A model generated the notes under the pieces. That model saw nothing but the letters and a program-made list of their open reading frames with translations, was not told the origin of the DNA and made no database searches. Positions 7,982 through 17,739 of a stretch of DNA of 64,000 bases are shown piece after piece. The stretch covers positions 25,684 to 89,683 of the forward strand of contig JAAYCL010000023.1 in the NCBI GenBank assembly GCA_012729785.1. Direction: 5' to 3'. The DNA is from Chlamydiota bacterium (GTDB lineage Bacteria > Auribacterota > Tritonobacteria > UBA1439). Within the stretch, counting starts at the first letter, position 1. Each line of letters opens with the position of its first letter. The position numbers and the translations under genes are program-made.

Positions 7982-9685
7982 ATGTACAGCAGTGTCTGCA
8001 CCGCCGTCGCGTACGGGTGGGCGAGGTTGCACGGCGTCAGGGCGCAGCGGGCCTTCCTCCGGCGGGGGGGGCGCTGCGCCGAAACGCAGCGGCGCGTCCT
8101 CCGGCGGAAGCTCGCCTGGGCCGCCGGCACCGAGTACGGCCGCCGCCACGGATTCGCCCGCATCGCCACGCCGGACGACTACCGCCGCGCCGTCCCGCTC
8201 GTCGACTACCAGACGATCTCCCCGCTCGTGGCGCGCGTGGTCGCGGGGGAAGGCGACATCCTCTTCCCCTCCCGCGAGCGGCTGCTGATGTTCGCCATGA
8301 CCAGCGGGACCACCGCGACGCCGAAGTACGTCCCGGTGACGGAGCGCTACCTCGCCGAGCTCGCGGAGGGGAACTTCGTCTGGGGGATGCGCCTCCTGCG
8401 GGACCACCCCGCCGCCATCGCGCACAAGATACTGCATATCGTCTCCCCGAGCAGGGAGTCCGCCACCCCCTCGGGGATCCCGTGCGGCGCGGCGACCGGG
8501 CTCGTCGCCGAATCGCAGCGGCGGATCGCCCACCTGAAGTACGCCCTCCCGACGGCGGTGTACGGCATCGGCGACTACGGGCTGAAGTACCTGTGCATCC
8601 TCCGGCTCGCCCTCCAGAAGAAGATCAGCCTCCTCATCGCGGCCAATCCGAGCACGCTGGTGGCGCTGGGGCGCCGGTTCGAGGAGCGCGCGCCGGCGCT
8701 CGTCCGGGACCTTCGCGACGGCGTCTTCCACGAGGCCGGCGCCCTCCCCCCCGCCGTGCGGGCAGTCGTCGCCCGGCAGCTCCGGAAGGACCCCGCGGGG
8801 GCGCGCCGGCTGGACCGGATCCTTGCGGCGAACGGGAAACTTCTCCCGCGCGACGCCTGGCCGGAACTCGAGGTGATCGGTTGCTGGACCGGCGGGACGC
8901 TCACGCCGTACCTCGACCTCGCGCGGGCGTACTGGGGCGACCGGCCGCTGCGCGACCCCGGGCTCATCGCCTCCGAGGGGCGGATGACCATCCCTTTGGA
9001 GGACGGGGACGGGGGCGGCGTGCTGGACGTGGGGAGCCACTTCTACGAGTTCATCCCGTACGGCGAGGAGGAGGCGGGGGCGACGCTTCTCGCCCACGAG
9101 CTGGAGGTGGGGAAAAGCTACTTCATTATCCTGACCACCTCCTCGGGCTTCTTCCGGTATAATATCTCCGACGTCGTGAAGGTGACCGGCCGGTTCGGCG
9201 ACACCCCGGTGCTCAGATTCCTGCACAAGGGAAGCCGCATCAGCTCCCTGACCGGTGAGAAGATCACCGAGCACCAGGTGGTGGAGGCGTTCAGGGAGTG
9301 CGAGCGGTCGCTCGGCCTCGCGGTCCCGCAGTTCACCGTCTGCCCCGGATGGGGCGACCCTCCCCGCTACTTCATCCTGATCGAGGAGCAGGGCGGAGGC
9401 CCCGTTTCGGCGGGGGAGGGGGGCCGGCGCTGGGCGGAGGCGGGCGCCCTCTTCGACCTCGCCCTCGGGCGGGCGAATATCGAGTACCGGGGCAAGCGCG
9501 ACTCGGGGCGCCTCGGGATGCCGGTCGTGCGCCTGGTCGAGCCCGGCTCGTTCGACCGGGACAAGTGCGCGCACGTCGGCAGGAGCGGGGGGAGGATGGA
9601 ACAGTACAAGCACCCCTACCTGAGCCCGCAGATCGACCATTGCGCCCGGTTCCGCCTCTCGGAGCCGGAAGACGGACGCGGCTGA
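7982..9685 (+). CDS. GH3 auxin-responsive-promoter family acyl-adenylase
   Basis: A 567-residue member of the GH3 branch of the adenylating (ANL) superfamily. A phosphate-binding motif TSGTTATPKYVPVT is near residue 105, then IGCWTGGTLTPYLD, SEGRMTIPL, YEFIPYGEEE and the GH3 signature around FFRYNISDVVKVTG, ending with GEKITEHQVVEAF. Plant GH3 enzymes activate acyl acids as adenylates and transfer them to amino acids; bacterial members are mostly uncharacterised. The gene follows the methyltransferase by 38 bases. It could conjugate an acyl product of the synthases to an amine or amino acid, but neither substrate is known. ATG 7982 is chosen because the homologous region begins just after it. 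Confidence 0.85.
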   Translation: MYSSVCTAVAYGWARLHGVRAQRAFLRRGGRCAETQRRVLRRKLAWAAGTEYGRRHGFARIATPDDYRRAVPLVDYQTISPLVARVVAGEGDILFPSRERLLMFAMTSGTTATPKYVPVTERYLAELAEGNFVWGMRLLRDHPAAIAHKILHIVSPSRESATPSGIPCGAATGLVAESQRRIAHLKYALPTAVYGIGDYGLKYLCILRLALQKKISLLIAANPSTLVALGRRFEERAPALVRDLRDGVFHEAGALPPAVRAVVARQLRKDPAGARRLDRILAANGKLLPRDAWPELEVIGCWTGGTLTPYLDLARAYWGDRPLRDPGLIASEGRMTIPLEDGDGGGVLDVGSHFYEFIPYGEEEAGATLLAHELEVGKSYFIILTTSSGFFRYNISDVVKVTGRFGDTPVLRFLHKGSRISSLTGEKITEHQVVEAFRECERSLGLAVPQFTVCPGWGDPPRYFILIEEQGGGPVSAGEGGRRWAEAGALFDLALGRANIEYRGKRDSGRLGMPVVRLVEPGSFDRDKCAHVGRSGGRMEQYKHPYLSPQIDHCARFRLSEPEDGRG

Positions 9686-9700
9686 GCCGCGGAGGATTGC

Positions 9701-10453
9701 ATGCGGACGACGATGACGGCTGCGCTGCTGCTGCTGATCCTCGCCCCCCTCTCGGCGTCGGAGGAGGGGGAGGCGCCCGATCTGATGCGGCTCCTGGCCG
9801 CGGCGCGCCTCCACTACGCCGGCGTCACCGACTACACGGCGGTGTTCCACAAGCAGCAGCGCGTGGGAGGGGTGCTGCAGCCCGAGGAGAAGACGCAGTT
9901 CAAGTTCATGAAGCCGTTCAGCGTCTACATGAAGTGGATCGGGGGTTCGCACACGGGGAGGGAGGCGCTCTTCGTGCGCGGGAAGTACCACGACCGTCTG
10001 CTCGTGCATCTGGGGGGGATGGCCAACTATTTCGCCCCGACCATGGCGCTCTATCCCAACGGGATGCTCGCGATGCGGAACAACCTGCGCCCGATCACCG
10101 AGTCGGGAATGGAGAGCACCATCAACCTCATCGCCAGGGTCTGCGAGGAGGCCCGAAGGAACGGCGACCTGACGGTGCGGTATCGGGGGGAGGGGAACGT
10201 CGCGGGCCGGCCGACGCACATCTTCGAGCGCCTCCTGCCGAAGGGGAAGGGGTACCCGGCGCACCTGAGCCTGCTGGAGCTCGACAAGGAAACAGGCTAC
10301 CCGCTCTCGGTCCTCAGCTACGGGTGGGACGGGGAGCTGCTCGAGAAGTACCGGTACGAGCGGTTCCGCACGAATGTGGGCCTCACCGAACGCGATTTCG
10401 ACAGGGGAAACCGCGCCTATGCGTTCGGCCGCTTCACCGCGCCCATTCCCTGA
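9701..10453 (+). CDS. DUF1571 secreted protein, LolA-like family
   Basis: 250 residues with an N-terminal signal peptide (MRTTMTAALLLLILAPLSAS). The mature part matches DUF1571: a helix with YAGVTDYTAVFHKQQRV, repeated beta strands (FKFMKPFSVYMKWI, ALFVRGKY), and late strands resembling periplasmic lipoprotein-carrier folds. It is probably periplasmic. By analogy with LolA-like proteins in aryl-polyene clusters it may carry a hydrophobic product, which is inference. It lies 15 bases after the GH3 gene with an AGGA-type ribosome site, so it is part of the same unit. Confidence 0.75.
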   Translation: MRTTMTAALLLLILAPLSASEEGEAPDLMRLLAAARLHYAGVTDYTAVFHKQQRVGGVLQPEEKTQFKFMKPFSVYMKWIGGSHTGREALFVRGKYHDRLLVHLGGMANYFAPTMALYPNGMLAMRNNLRPITESGMESTINLIARVCEEARRNGDLTVRYRGEGNVAGRPTHIFERLLPKGKGYPAHLSLLELDKETGYPLSVLSYGWDGELLEKYRYERFRTNVGLTERDFDRGNRAYAFGRFTAPIP

Positions 10454-10465
10454 GGGAGGACGGCA

Positions 10466-11635
10466 GTGCGCGTGCGCAGCCTGGTCGTGTACCGTGTCCG
10501 GGTCCCGTTCAGAACCGTCTTCAGCCACGCCCGCGCCTCCCGCGCCGAGACCGACAACGTCGTTGTCGAGGCGGTCACCGACGCCGGGGTGCGCGGGTTC
10601 GGCGAGGGGGTGCCGAGGGAGTACGTGACCGGCGAGACCCCCGCGTCGGCGATCGACTATCTCCGGACGCTCGACCTCGCCTTCCTCTCCGCGGGCTGGG
10701 GTTCCGCGGGGGAGGCCGTTCGGGCGCTGCGCGCCTGGGAGAAGGGGGCGGAGGAGCGCGGCGGGATATTCCCGGGCGCGGCGCGGTGCGCCTTGTCGCT
10801 GGCGCTCCTCGACGCGGCGGGGAAGGCCTGGAAGGTCGGCGCGGAAGCCCTCTGCGCGGAGGCCGCCGGGGCGGGCGCGGCGGGGGGGGCGCCTGAACGG
10901 GTGCGCTACAGCGCCGTCTGCTCGGGCGGGGAGCCGCGCGCGGTCGCACTCTCCTGCCTGAAATTCAGGCTCTACGGCTTCGCGGCCGTGAAGCTCAAGG
11001 TCGGGTGGGGGGAGGAGCGCGACGTCGCCCTCGTGCGCCTCGCGAGGAGGCTGCTCGGGCGGCGGACCGATATCCGGGTGGACGCCAACGGCAGGTGGAA
11101 TTTCGACACCGCGAGGCGTCTGATCCCCCGCCTCGGCGGGTTCGGCGTCTCGTCGGTGGAGGAGCCGCTCGCTCCGGAAGAGCGGGGCCGGCTCCCCGAG
11201 CTCAGGCGGGCAGCCGGGGTGCCGCTGATGCTCGACGAGTCCGTGCGCTCGAGCGCGGAGCTGCGCCGTCTCGCGGAGGCCGGCGCGTGCGACCTCGTGA
11301 ATATCCGCCTCTCGAAGTGCGGCGGGATCTTCGCGTCGCTGGCGCTCGCGGCGCAGGCGCGGGCGTCGGGGCTCGGGTTTCAGATGGGGTGCCAGGTGGG
11401 CGAGAGCGGGCTCCTCTCCGCGGCGGGGCGCCTGTTCGCGTTCCTCGCCCCGGATGCGCGCCACCTCGAGGGCTCGTACGACAGGCACCTGCTGCGGGAG
11501 AATCTGGTCGCCGAGGACGTTACCTTCGGCCGCGGCGGGTGGGCGCGGCGGCTGCCGGGCGCGGGGCTCGGCGTGACAATCGACCCTCAGGCGCTGGACC
11601 GATGCGCGGCGGAGAGGCTGCAACTGACGTTGTGA
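10466..11635 (+). CDS. Enolase-superfamily (MLE subgroup) racemase/epimerase-like enzyme
   Basis: 389 residues with the capping domain (VPREYVTGET loop) and the barrel motifs of the muconate-lactonizing subgroup: KLK in AVKLKVGWG, metal ligands Asp in RVDANGRW, Glu in VEEPL and Asp in LDESV, and the second-side Lys in RLSKCGG. This arrangement matches dipeptide epimerases, N-acyl-amino-acid racemases and o-succinylbenzoate synthases; the exact reaction cannot be chosen from sequence alone. No menaquinone gene is nearby, which makes the last less likely. Start is GTG 10466 with GGGAGGA upstream. Its pairing with a GH3-type conjugating enzyme makes an N-acyl-amino-acid or dipeptide substrate attractive. 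Confidence 0.8.
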   Translation: MRVRSLVVYRVRVPFRTVFSHARASRAETDNVVVEAVTDAGVRGFGEGVPREYVTGETPASAIDYLRTLDLAFLSAGWGSAGEAVRALRAWEKGAEERGGIFPGAARCALSLALLDAAGKAWKVGAEALCAEAAGAGAAGGAPERVRYSAVCSGGEPRAVALSCLKFRLYGFAAVKLKVGWGEERDVALVRLARRLLGRRTDIRVDANGRWNFDTARRLIPRLGGFGVSSVEEPLAPEERGRLPELRRAAGVPLMLDESVRSSAELRRLAEAGACDLVNIRLSKCGGIFASLALAAQARASGLGFQMGCQVGESGLLSAAGRLFAFLAPDARHLEGSYDRHLLRENLVAEDVTFGRGGWARRLPGAGLGVTIDPQALDRCAAERLQLTL

Positions 11636-12059
11636 CGAGGGCGTGCGGCGGGCGGGCGCATCGTCCGACGAAACGGACGGAGGCACTGGGACGCGGATGA
11701 ACGGGGAAGAGCGCGGCGAAGAACGGCTGCACGGCGGATCGGCGCCCCCGCCCGACGAAAGCCGGGCGGGGATGCGGACGGATGCGGGAGGGGCCGGCGG
11801 AGCGGACGGGCGGCGCGCCGGTCAATCCGGGACCGGGAACGTCCCGCCGCCCCGCGGGGAGGCCGACAGGGAGGCGCGCAGGCGCGGCGGAAGGAGGCGC
11901 AGGAGGCCGCGCGGTCCCGCCGGCCGCCGGGCGGGGGGAGACGGACACGAGGAGGGGCATCGCCGGGAGGAACGCCGGGACCGCCGCTTGGACGAGCAGG
12001 AACCTTGCGGCGGGGCCACGGGTGCGGATACGGACGGGACCGCGCCCGAGGTAAAGCGG
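11636..12059 (+). other. Arg/Gly-rich open stretch, coding status uncertain
   Basis: This 424-base stretch between the enolase-superfamily gene and the hydrolase is open in the hydrolase frame from GTG 11643 and ATG 11697. It would encode about 120 to 140 residues very rich in Arg, Gly, Glu and Asp with no fold signature. Third-position GC looks lower than in the neighbouring genes by eye, and neither early start has a well-spaced ribosome site. It may be a disordered basic N-terminal extension or simply spacer DNA. I see no RNA gene or clear promoter in it. Confidence 0.5.
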
Positions 12060-12875
12060 ATGGTCATGGACGACGGGATCGCGCTCCAGTACCGGGACTG
12101 GGCGCCGCGGCATCCGAAAGGGGCCGTGATCTGCGTGCACGGCATCCGGAGCCACGGCGCCTGGTACCTCGGCTCCTGCGCCCGGCTCGCCGAACGCGGG
12201 TATCGGGTGCTGTTCCCCGACCGCCGCGGCTCAGGCCTCAATCGGGACGCGGGAACGCCGGGCGCCGAGCGGGTCGCGCGGTGGGTGGGGGACCTGGTGC
12301 AATTCGCCGCGCGCGCGTCCGTGGAACTGCGGGGGAAACCGGTGCACCTGCTCGGCATCTCGTGGGGCGGGCGCATCGCCGCGGCGGCGGCCGCGGCGGG
12401 GCGCGTCCGGGTGCGCAGCGTCGTCCTCTCCGCCCCCGGCATCGTCGCCTTGCGGGACTGCAGCATCGGCACGAAGCTCTCCGTCGCCACCGCGCTCCTC
12501 CTGAACCCGCGCCGCGACTTTTCGATACCGCTGCAGGACCCGGCCCTCTTCACCGACGACCCCGACGAGCGCAACTACATCGAGCAGGACCAGTTCGGGG
12601 TCCGGCGCGCGAGCGCGCGGTTTCTTTTCGAGAGCAGGAAACTCGAGCGCCTCGGGCGCCGGTCGCTGCGGACGCTGCGGACCCCGCTCCTGCTGCTCCT
12701 CGCGGGGCGCGACCGGATCGTGGACAACGCGAAGACGCAACGCCTCTTCGAGAAGTGCCCGGCCGCGGACAAGGTCTTGAAGGTGTACCCCGAGGCCCGG
12801 CACACGCTCGACTTCGACGCGTGCCGCGACGAGTATTTCGACGACCTCGCGGCCTGGTTCGACGCGCACGGATAG
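12060..12875 (+). CDS. Alpha/beta hydrolase, monoacylglycerol-lipase-like
   Basis: 271 residues from ATG 12060. The oxyanion region (VHGIRSHGAWYL), nucleophile elbow GISWGG, catalytic Asp (AGRDRIVD) and His (EARHTLDF) are all present in the order of serine lysophospholipase and monoacylglycerol-lipase relatives. GAGG eight bases upstream supports this start, and the core then has the usual family length. An in-frame upstream extension to 11643 cannot be excluded. It may hydrolyse an acyl ester or amide linked to the surrounding pathway; the substrate is unknown. Confidence 0.82.
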   Translation: MVMDDGIALQYRDWAPRHPKGAVICVHGIRSHGAWYLGSCARLAERGYRVLFPDRRGSGLNRDAGTPGAERVARWVGDLVQFAARASVELRGKPVHLLGISWGGRIAAAAAAAGRVRVRSVVLSAPGIVALRDCSIGTKLSVATALLLNPRRDFSIPLQDPALFTDDPDERNYIEQDQFGVRRASARFLFESRKLERLGRRSLRTLRTPLLLLLAGRDRIVDNAKTQRLFEKCPAADKVLKVYPEARHTLDFDACRDEYFDDLAAWFDAHG

Positions 12876-12883
12876 GGCGCCTG

Positions 12884-12914
12884 TGCGCCGGGTGGGGGGC
12901 CCCCCCCCGGGCGG
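12884..12914. terminator. G/C-run hairpin after the hydrolase gene
   Basis: A run of Gs is followed immediately by a run of Cs (CGGG-T-GGGGGG against CCCCCC-C-CCCG), just after the stop at 12875. It could form a very stable hairpin but lacks a T-run. It may be an attenuator inside the gene run or a composition effect. Confidence 0.3.
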
Positions 12915-12957
12915 GGACGCGCCCGGGCGGAAGGGGCCGATGACAAGGAGAACGGAG

Positions 12958-13950
12958 ATGCAGGCATTGGTGACGGGGGCGGCCGGGTGCGTGGGGAGCG
13001 CCCTGGCGGAGCTGTTGAAGGCCCGGGGGCACGAGGTGCGGGCGCTCGTGCGCGAGGGGAGCGACACCGCGTTCCTGAAAACGCTCGACGTGGAACTGAC
13101 CCGCGGCGACCTCGGCGACCGCCCCTCCCTCGACGCGGCGGTGCGGGGCGTGGACGCGGTCTTCCACTGCGCGGCGCTGGTGGGCGACTGGGTGAGCCTC
13201 GATGAGATGCGGCGGGTGAACGTCGAGGGGCTGGGGCGGCTTCTCGAGGCCTCGGCGGCGGCGGGCGTGCGGCGCTTCATATATATGAGCTCGATGGTGG
13301 TCCTCGGGGCGGACAGGCAGGACAACCTCGACGAGACCGCCCCGTACGTCTTCACCGGCGACAACTACAACACCACGAAGATCGAGGCGGAGAAACTGCT
13401 GATGGAGTTCGCCGCCGCGCACAAGCTCGCCGTCACGGTGGTCAGGGCCCCGTACGTCTACGGTCCCCGGGACCGGCAGATGTTTCCCCGCATCCTTCAG
13501 TACCTCGCCCGGGGGAAGTACGCCTACATCGGCGGCGGCGACGTCCCGTTCACGCTCGTCTACTCCGGGAACCTCGCCGAGGGGCTCCTCAAGGCCGCTC
13601 GGAACCCCGCGGCGGCCGGGAAGGTCTACAACATCACCGACGGCGCCCCGGTGACCCGCCGGCAGCTGATCGAGCGGATGGCGGACGAGCTCGGCCTCCC
13701 GCGGCCGAAGAAAAATGTCCCGTACCCGGTCGCCGTCGCCGTCTGCGCCCTCTGCGAGGCGGCGGCGAAACTGTTCCGGCTGAAGACCCCGCCGATCCTC
13801 AACCGTTTCCGGCTGAAGTTCATGACGGCGCATCTCACCTTCGACATCTCCAAAGCCCGCCGCGAGCTCGGCTACGAGCCGCGGATCCCGTTCGACCGGG
13901 CGCTGAAGGAGACGGTGGCCTGGTTCAAGGCGAACGGAAAGACGAGGTGA
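12958..13950 (+). CDS. NAD(P)-dependent epimerase/3-beta-HSD-like extended SDR
   Basis: 330 residues with the extended short-chain-dehydrogenase layout: TGAAGCVGSAL nucleotide motif at the N terminus, MSSMVVLG strand, and the catalytic YNTTK (Tyr-x3-Lys), followed by RAPYVYGPRD. A hydrophobic stretch near residue 260 (VAVAVCALCEAAAKLF) and the general pattern resemble 3-beta-hydroxysteroid or sterol-type dehydrogenases acting on lipids. The start at ATG 12958 has AAGGAG at good spacing; earlier starts add unrelated residues. It is followed seven bases later by a second SDR, implying joint function. Confidence 0.85.
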   Translation: MQALVTGAAGCVGSALAELLKARGHEVRALVREGSDTAFLKTLDVELTRGDLGDRPSLDAAVRGVDAVFHCAALVGDWVSLDEMRRVNVEGLGRLLEASAAAGVRRFIYMSSMVVLGADRQDNLDETAPYVFTGDNYNTTKIEAEKLLMEFAAAHKLAVTVVRAPYVYGPRDRQMFPRILQYLARGKYAYIGGGDVPFTLVYSGNLAEGLLKAARNPAAAGKVYNITDGAPVTRRQLIERMADELGLPRPKKNVPYPVAVAVCALCEAAAKLFRLKTPPILNRFRLKFMTAHLTFDISKARRELGYEPRIPFDRALKETVAWFKANGKTR

Positions 13951-13957
13951 GCCGATC

Positions 13958-14935
13958 ATGATCCTTGTCACCGGGGCGAACGGCTACGTGGGCGCGCACC
14001 TCGTCGCGCGCCTCCGCGAGGAGGGGGCGGCGGTCCGCGCGCTCGTGCGGAGGGGCTGTTCCGGCGCCGAGGCGGAGTGTCTGCGGAAGACGGGCGCGGA
14101 GCTGGTCGAGGCCGACCTCGAGGAGGCCGGCCCCCTGGCCGCCGCGCTGGACCGGGCGGAGACGGTCGTGCACCTCCTCGGGAGCATCGAGCGTCCCCGG
14201 CGGGGCGGCTACCGGGGGATGCACACCGCCAAGACGGCGCTGCTCGCGCGAGCGTTCCGCGCGGAGGTCGACGCCCGGCGGCGGCGGGGCGGGTCCGGGC
14301 GCGGGCGGGTGGTGTACCTGAGCGCCCTCGGCGCCTCGCCAAACGCCGCGAACCTCTACGCCCGCACGAAGGGGGAGGCGGAGGAGGAGCTCAGGCGTTC
14401 GGGGCTCGACTGGGTGAGCGTGCGGTCGTCGCTCATCTTCGGGAGGGAGACGGGGAGGCGCGACAGCAAGATCGTGCGCAAGCTCGCCCGCCTCGCGGCC
14501 TCGGGGCGCGCGGTGCCGCTCGTCGGCGGGGGGAGGAACCGGATCCAGCCGATCTACATCGCCGACCTCGTCTCCTGTCTCCGGGCGGCGATCCTGGCCG
14601 ACGGCCCGCTCCGCGAGATTTGGGAAGCGGGCGGGCCCGCGCAGCTCATGCTCCGCGACGTGGCCCTCACGCTGATGCGGCTCTTCGGTAATCCGAACGG
14701 GATCGCCGCGGTCCCGTTCCCGGTGGCGTACCTGCTGGCCCTGTGCGCGCGCGCCGTGCGCGCGGAGAAGACGCTGAACCTCGAACAGGTGCGAATGTCC
14801 CGCCGCGACGCGGTCTGCGCCGCCAACCGCGCCCCCGCGGCCTGCGGCGGGCGCCTTGTCTCGTTCGAGGAGGGGATGGCGCGGACGATTTCGCGTTTCG
14901 GGCGCGAAGCGCTCCTGGGGGGGGAGGGGAGATGA
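13958..14935 (+). CDS. Atypical SDR, NAD(P)H-binding, NDUFA9-like
   Basis: 325 residues with [11 protein letters not shown] at the N terminus, [18 protein letters not shown] and YARTK where SDRs place Tyr-x3-Lys. The C-terminal third includes a hydrophobic segment ([14 protein letters not shown]). This fits the complex-I NDUFA9-like atypical SDRs, many of which bind cofactor but act on quinones or lipids, or are not catalytic. It overlaps the next gene by an ATGA junction, so the two are translationally coupled. The substrate is unknown. Confidence 0.8.
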   Translation: MILVTGANGYVGAHLVARLREEGAAVRALVRRGCSGAEAECLRKTGAELVEADLEEAGPLAAALDRAETVVHLLGSIERPRRGGYRGMHTAKTALLARAFRAEVDARRRRGGSGRGRVVYLSALGASPNAANLYARTKGEAEEELRRSGLDWVSVRSSLIFGRETGRRDSKIVRKLARLAASGRAVPLVGGGRNRIQPIYIADLVSCLRAAILADGPLREIWEAGGPAQLMLRDVALTLMRLFGNPNGIAAVPFPVAYLLALCARAVRAEKTLNLEQVRMSRRDAVCAANRAPAACGGRLVSFEEGMARTISRFGREALLGGEGR

Positions 14936-15858
14936 TCTGGGTCGGCCTCGTCGCGGTCCTGGCGCTGGCGGCCTACCTGTGTAGCCTCACGGTCCACTAC
15001 GTCCGCCTGATCAGGAGCATCTTCCTCAACTCGACGATCTCGGCGCCGCCGCAGACGCGCTGGGAGATAGACGGCGAGGTGGTGAGGTTCCTCAGCCTCG
15101 ACGGCGTCGAGCTCAAGGGCGTCTTCGTCCCGTGCGCCTCCGGCGCGGCGAACGGGACGATCGTCTTCGCGCACGAGGTGGGGGCGGGGCTCAACTCCTA
15201 CGAGCGGTACTGCGCCTTCCTCCTCGACGAGGGGTACAACATCTTCTCCTTCGACTTCCGCGGCCAGCACGCCGAGGAGAACGAGCACTACAACCCGACC
15301 CAGTGGGCGAGCGAGAACGAGTACTACGACCTCCTGGGGGCCATCGCCTACGTGCAGGGGCGCGCCGACGTCGACCCCGAGCATATCGGCCTGTTCGGCG
15401 TCTCCCGCGGGGCCACCACCTGCCTCTGCGTGCTCGGGAGGAACCCGGGCGTCAAGGCCGTCGTCAGCGACGGGGCGTTCTCGACGATGGCGACGATGGG
15501 GAGCTATATCCGCCGATGGGCGCCGATCTACTTCCCCCGCTTCGTGGCGCCGCGACTTCCGAAATGGCTGATCGTCTATCTGAGTTTCCTCAGCCTGAAG
15601 TCGGCGCAGCGGCGGCTCGGTCTGCGGCTCCTCTCGCTCGAGTGGTCGCTCCGGAGGAACACCGACGTCCCCGTCTTCATCATCCACGGGAAGAAGGACC
15701 GCTACATCGAATCCCGCCTCGCCCCGTGGCTCTACGACCGGATCCGCGCCTCCAAGGAGCTCTGGATCGTCGAGGGGGCCCGGCACAACGAGGCGGTCCA
15801 GCTCGAGCCCGAGGAGTACCGGAAGCGGGTCACCGCCTTCATCCGCGAGTATCTCTGA
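14932..15858 (+). CDS. Membrane-anchored alpha/beta hydrolase
   Basis: 308 residues. One N-terminal transmembrane helix ([16 protein letters not shown]) anchors a cytoplasmic or periplasmic hydrolase domain. The nucleophile lies in GVSRGAT, the acid in HGKKDRYIE and the His in ARHNEAV, as in BAAT- or dienelactone-like hydrolases. It starts at ATG 14932, overlapping the previous stop. It is the last gene of the long acyl-metabolism run before the ribosomal-protein promoter. It could hydrolyse or transfer an acyl group at the membrane; this is inferred from the anchor and context. Confidence 0.8.
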   Translation: MIWVGLVAVLALAAYLCSLTVHYVRLIRSIFLNSTISAPPQTRWEIDGEVVRFLSLDGVELKGVFVPCASGAANGTIVFAHEVGAGLNSYERYCAFLLDEGYNIFSFDFRGQHAEENEHYNPTQWASENEYYDLLGAIAYVQGRADVDPEHIGLFGVSRGATTCLCVLGRNPGVKAVVSDGAFSTMATMGSYIRRWAPIYFPRFVAPRLPKWLIVYLSFLSLKSAQRRLGLRLLSLEWSLRRNTDVPVFIIHGKKDRYIESRLAPWLYDRIRASKELWIVEGARHNEAVQLEPEEYRKRVTAFIREYL

Positions 15859-15895
15859 GACGCCCCGCCCCCTCCCCGCGTCCGGCCCTTTGGCC

Positions 15896-15924
15896 TTGAC
15901 GAGGGAGGGGGAACGCGGTACCAT
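15896..15924 (+). promoter_or_regulatory. Sigma-70 type promoter for rplU-rpmA-obg
   Basis: TTGACG (15896-15901) and TACCAT (15919-15924) are spaced by 17 bases. The start of transcription would fall near 15931, about 30 bases before rplU. No L21-type structured leader is obvious in so short a leader. Confidence 0.65.
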
Positions 15925-15960
15925 TCTCTCCTTGTTCTCACCACGTGCGGGGAGGCGACA

Positions 15961-16275
15961 ATGTTTGCTATCATAGAGTCCGGATCGAAGCAGTACAAGG
16001 TGTCCGAAGGGGACAGGATCGAGATCTACGCCCTCGGCCTCGAACCCGGCAAGGAGATCGAGTTCAAGGAGGTGCTCCTCGTCGCCGACGGGAAGAAGGT
16101 GCTCGTCGGCCGCCCGGTCGTCGAGGGGGCGAAGGTCGTCGGGACCGCCGAGGGGGAGAAGAAAGGGCCGAAGCTCTTCCCCCTCCAGCGGAGGCGCCGG
16201 AAGAACTCGCAGCGCCGCATCGGCCACCGCCAGAAGATGAGCGTGGTCAGGATCAGCAGCATCGTCGTCGCATAG
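15961..16275 (+). CDS. rplU: 50S ribosomal protein L21
   Basis: 104 residues beginning [18 protein letters not shown], the usual L21 N terminus, with the basic C-terminal tract ([15 protein letters not shown]) that contacts 23S rRNA. Length is normal. GGGGAGG sits five bases before the ATG. It is followed ten bases later by rpmA and then obg, the standard conserved order. Confidence 0.97.
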   Translation: MFAIIESGSKQYKVSEGDRIEIYALGLEPGKEIEFKEVLLVADGKKVLVGRPVVEGAKVVGTAEGEKKGPKLFPLQRRRRKNSQRRIGHRQKMSVVRISSIVVA

Positions 16276-16285
16276 GAGGTTCGCC

Positions 16286-17570
<1,285 letters not shown>

Positions 17571-17572
17571 CG

Positions 17573-17737
17573 ACAGCCACAGAGGGCACAGAGCACACGG
17601 AAAGAGGCGGTTTTGTTTCGCCACGGATCGTCACGGATGTCCACGGATCGAACACTCGGGTATCCGTGAAGATCCGTGAGAATCCGTGGCAAAAGAAGGA
17701 ATCTTTCCCTCTGTGGCCTCTGTGATCTCTGTGGCAA
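17573..17737. repeat. Nested palindromic intergenic element
   Basis: About 165 bases between obg and proB form a near-perfect two-part hairpin. The outer arms (about 17576-17606 and 17704-17736) carry repeats of CCACAGAG. The inner arms (17620-17648 and 17662-17690) carry three copies of (C/T)CACGGAT spaced exactly ten bases, and their mirror ATCCGTG(A/G). A half-element of the same sequence type is at 30569-30600. It resembles widespread non-coding intergenic repeats of environmental bacteria. It ends two bases before the proB start and could act as transcription terminator and mRNA stabiliser. Confidence 0.85.
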
Positions 17738-17739
17738 CG

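Noticed and set aside
4770..7982. 1070-codon minus-strand open frame across the two FabF genes
   Set aside because: It is antisense to two condensing enzymes with intact motifs and consists of Arg/Pro/Glu/Asp-rich low-complexity sequence, a shadow of high GC.
7913..11686. 1257-codon minus-strand open frame
   Set aside because: Antisense to the GH3, DUF1571 and enolase-superfamily genes, with no fold or motif; composition artefact.
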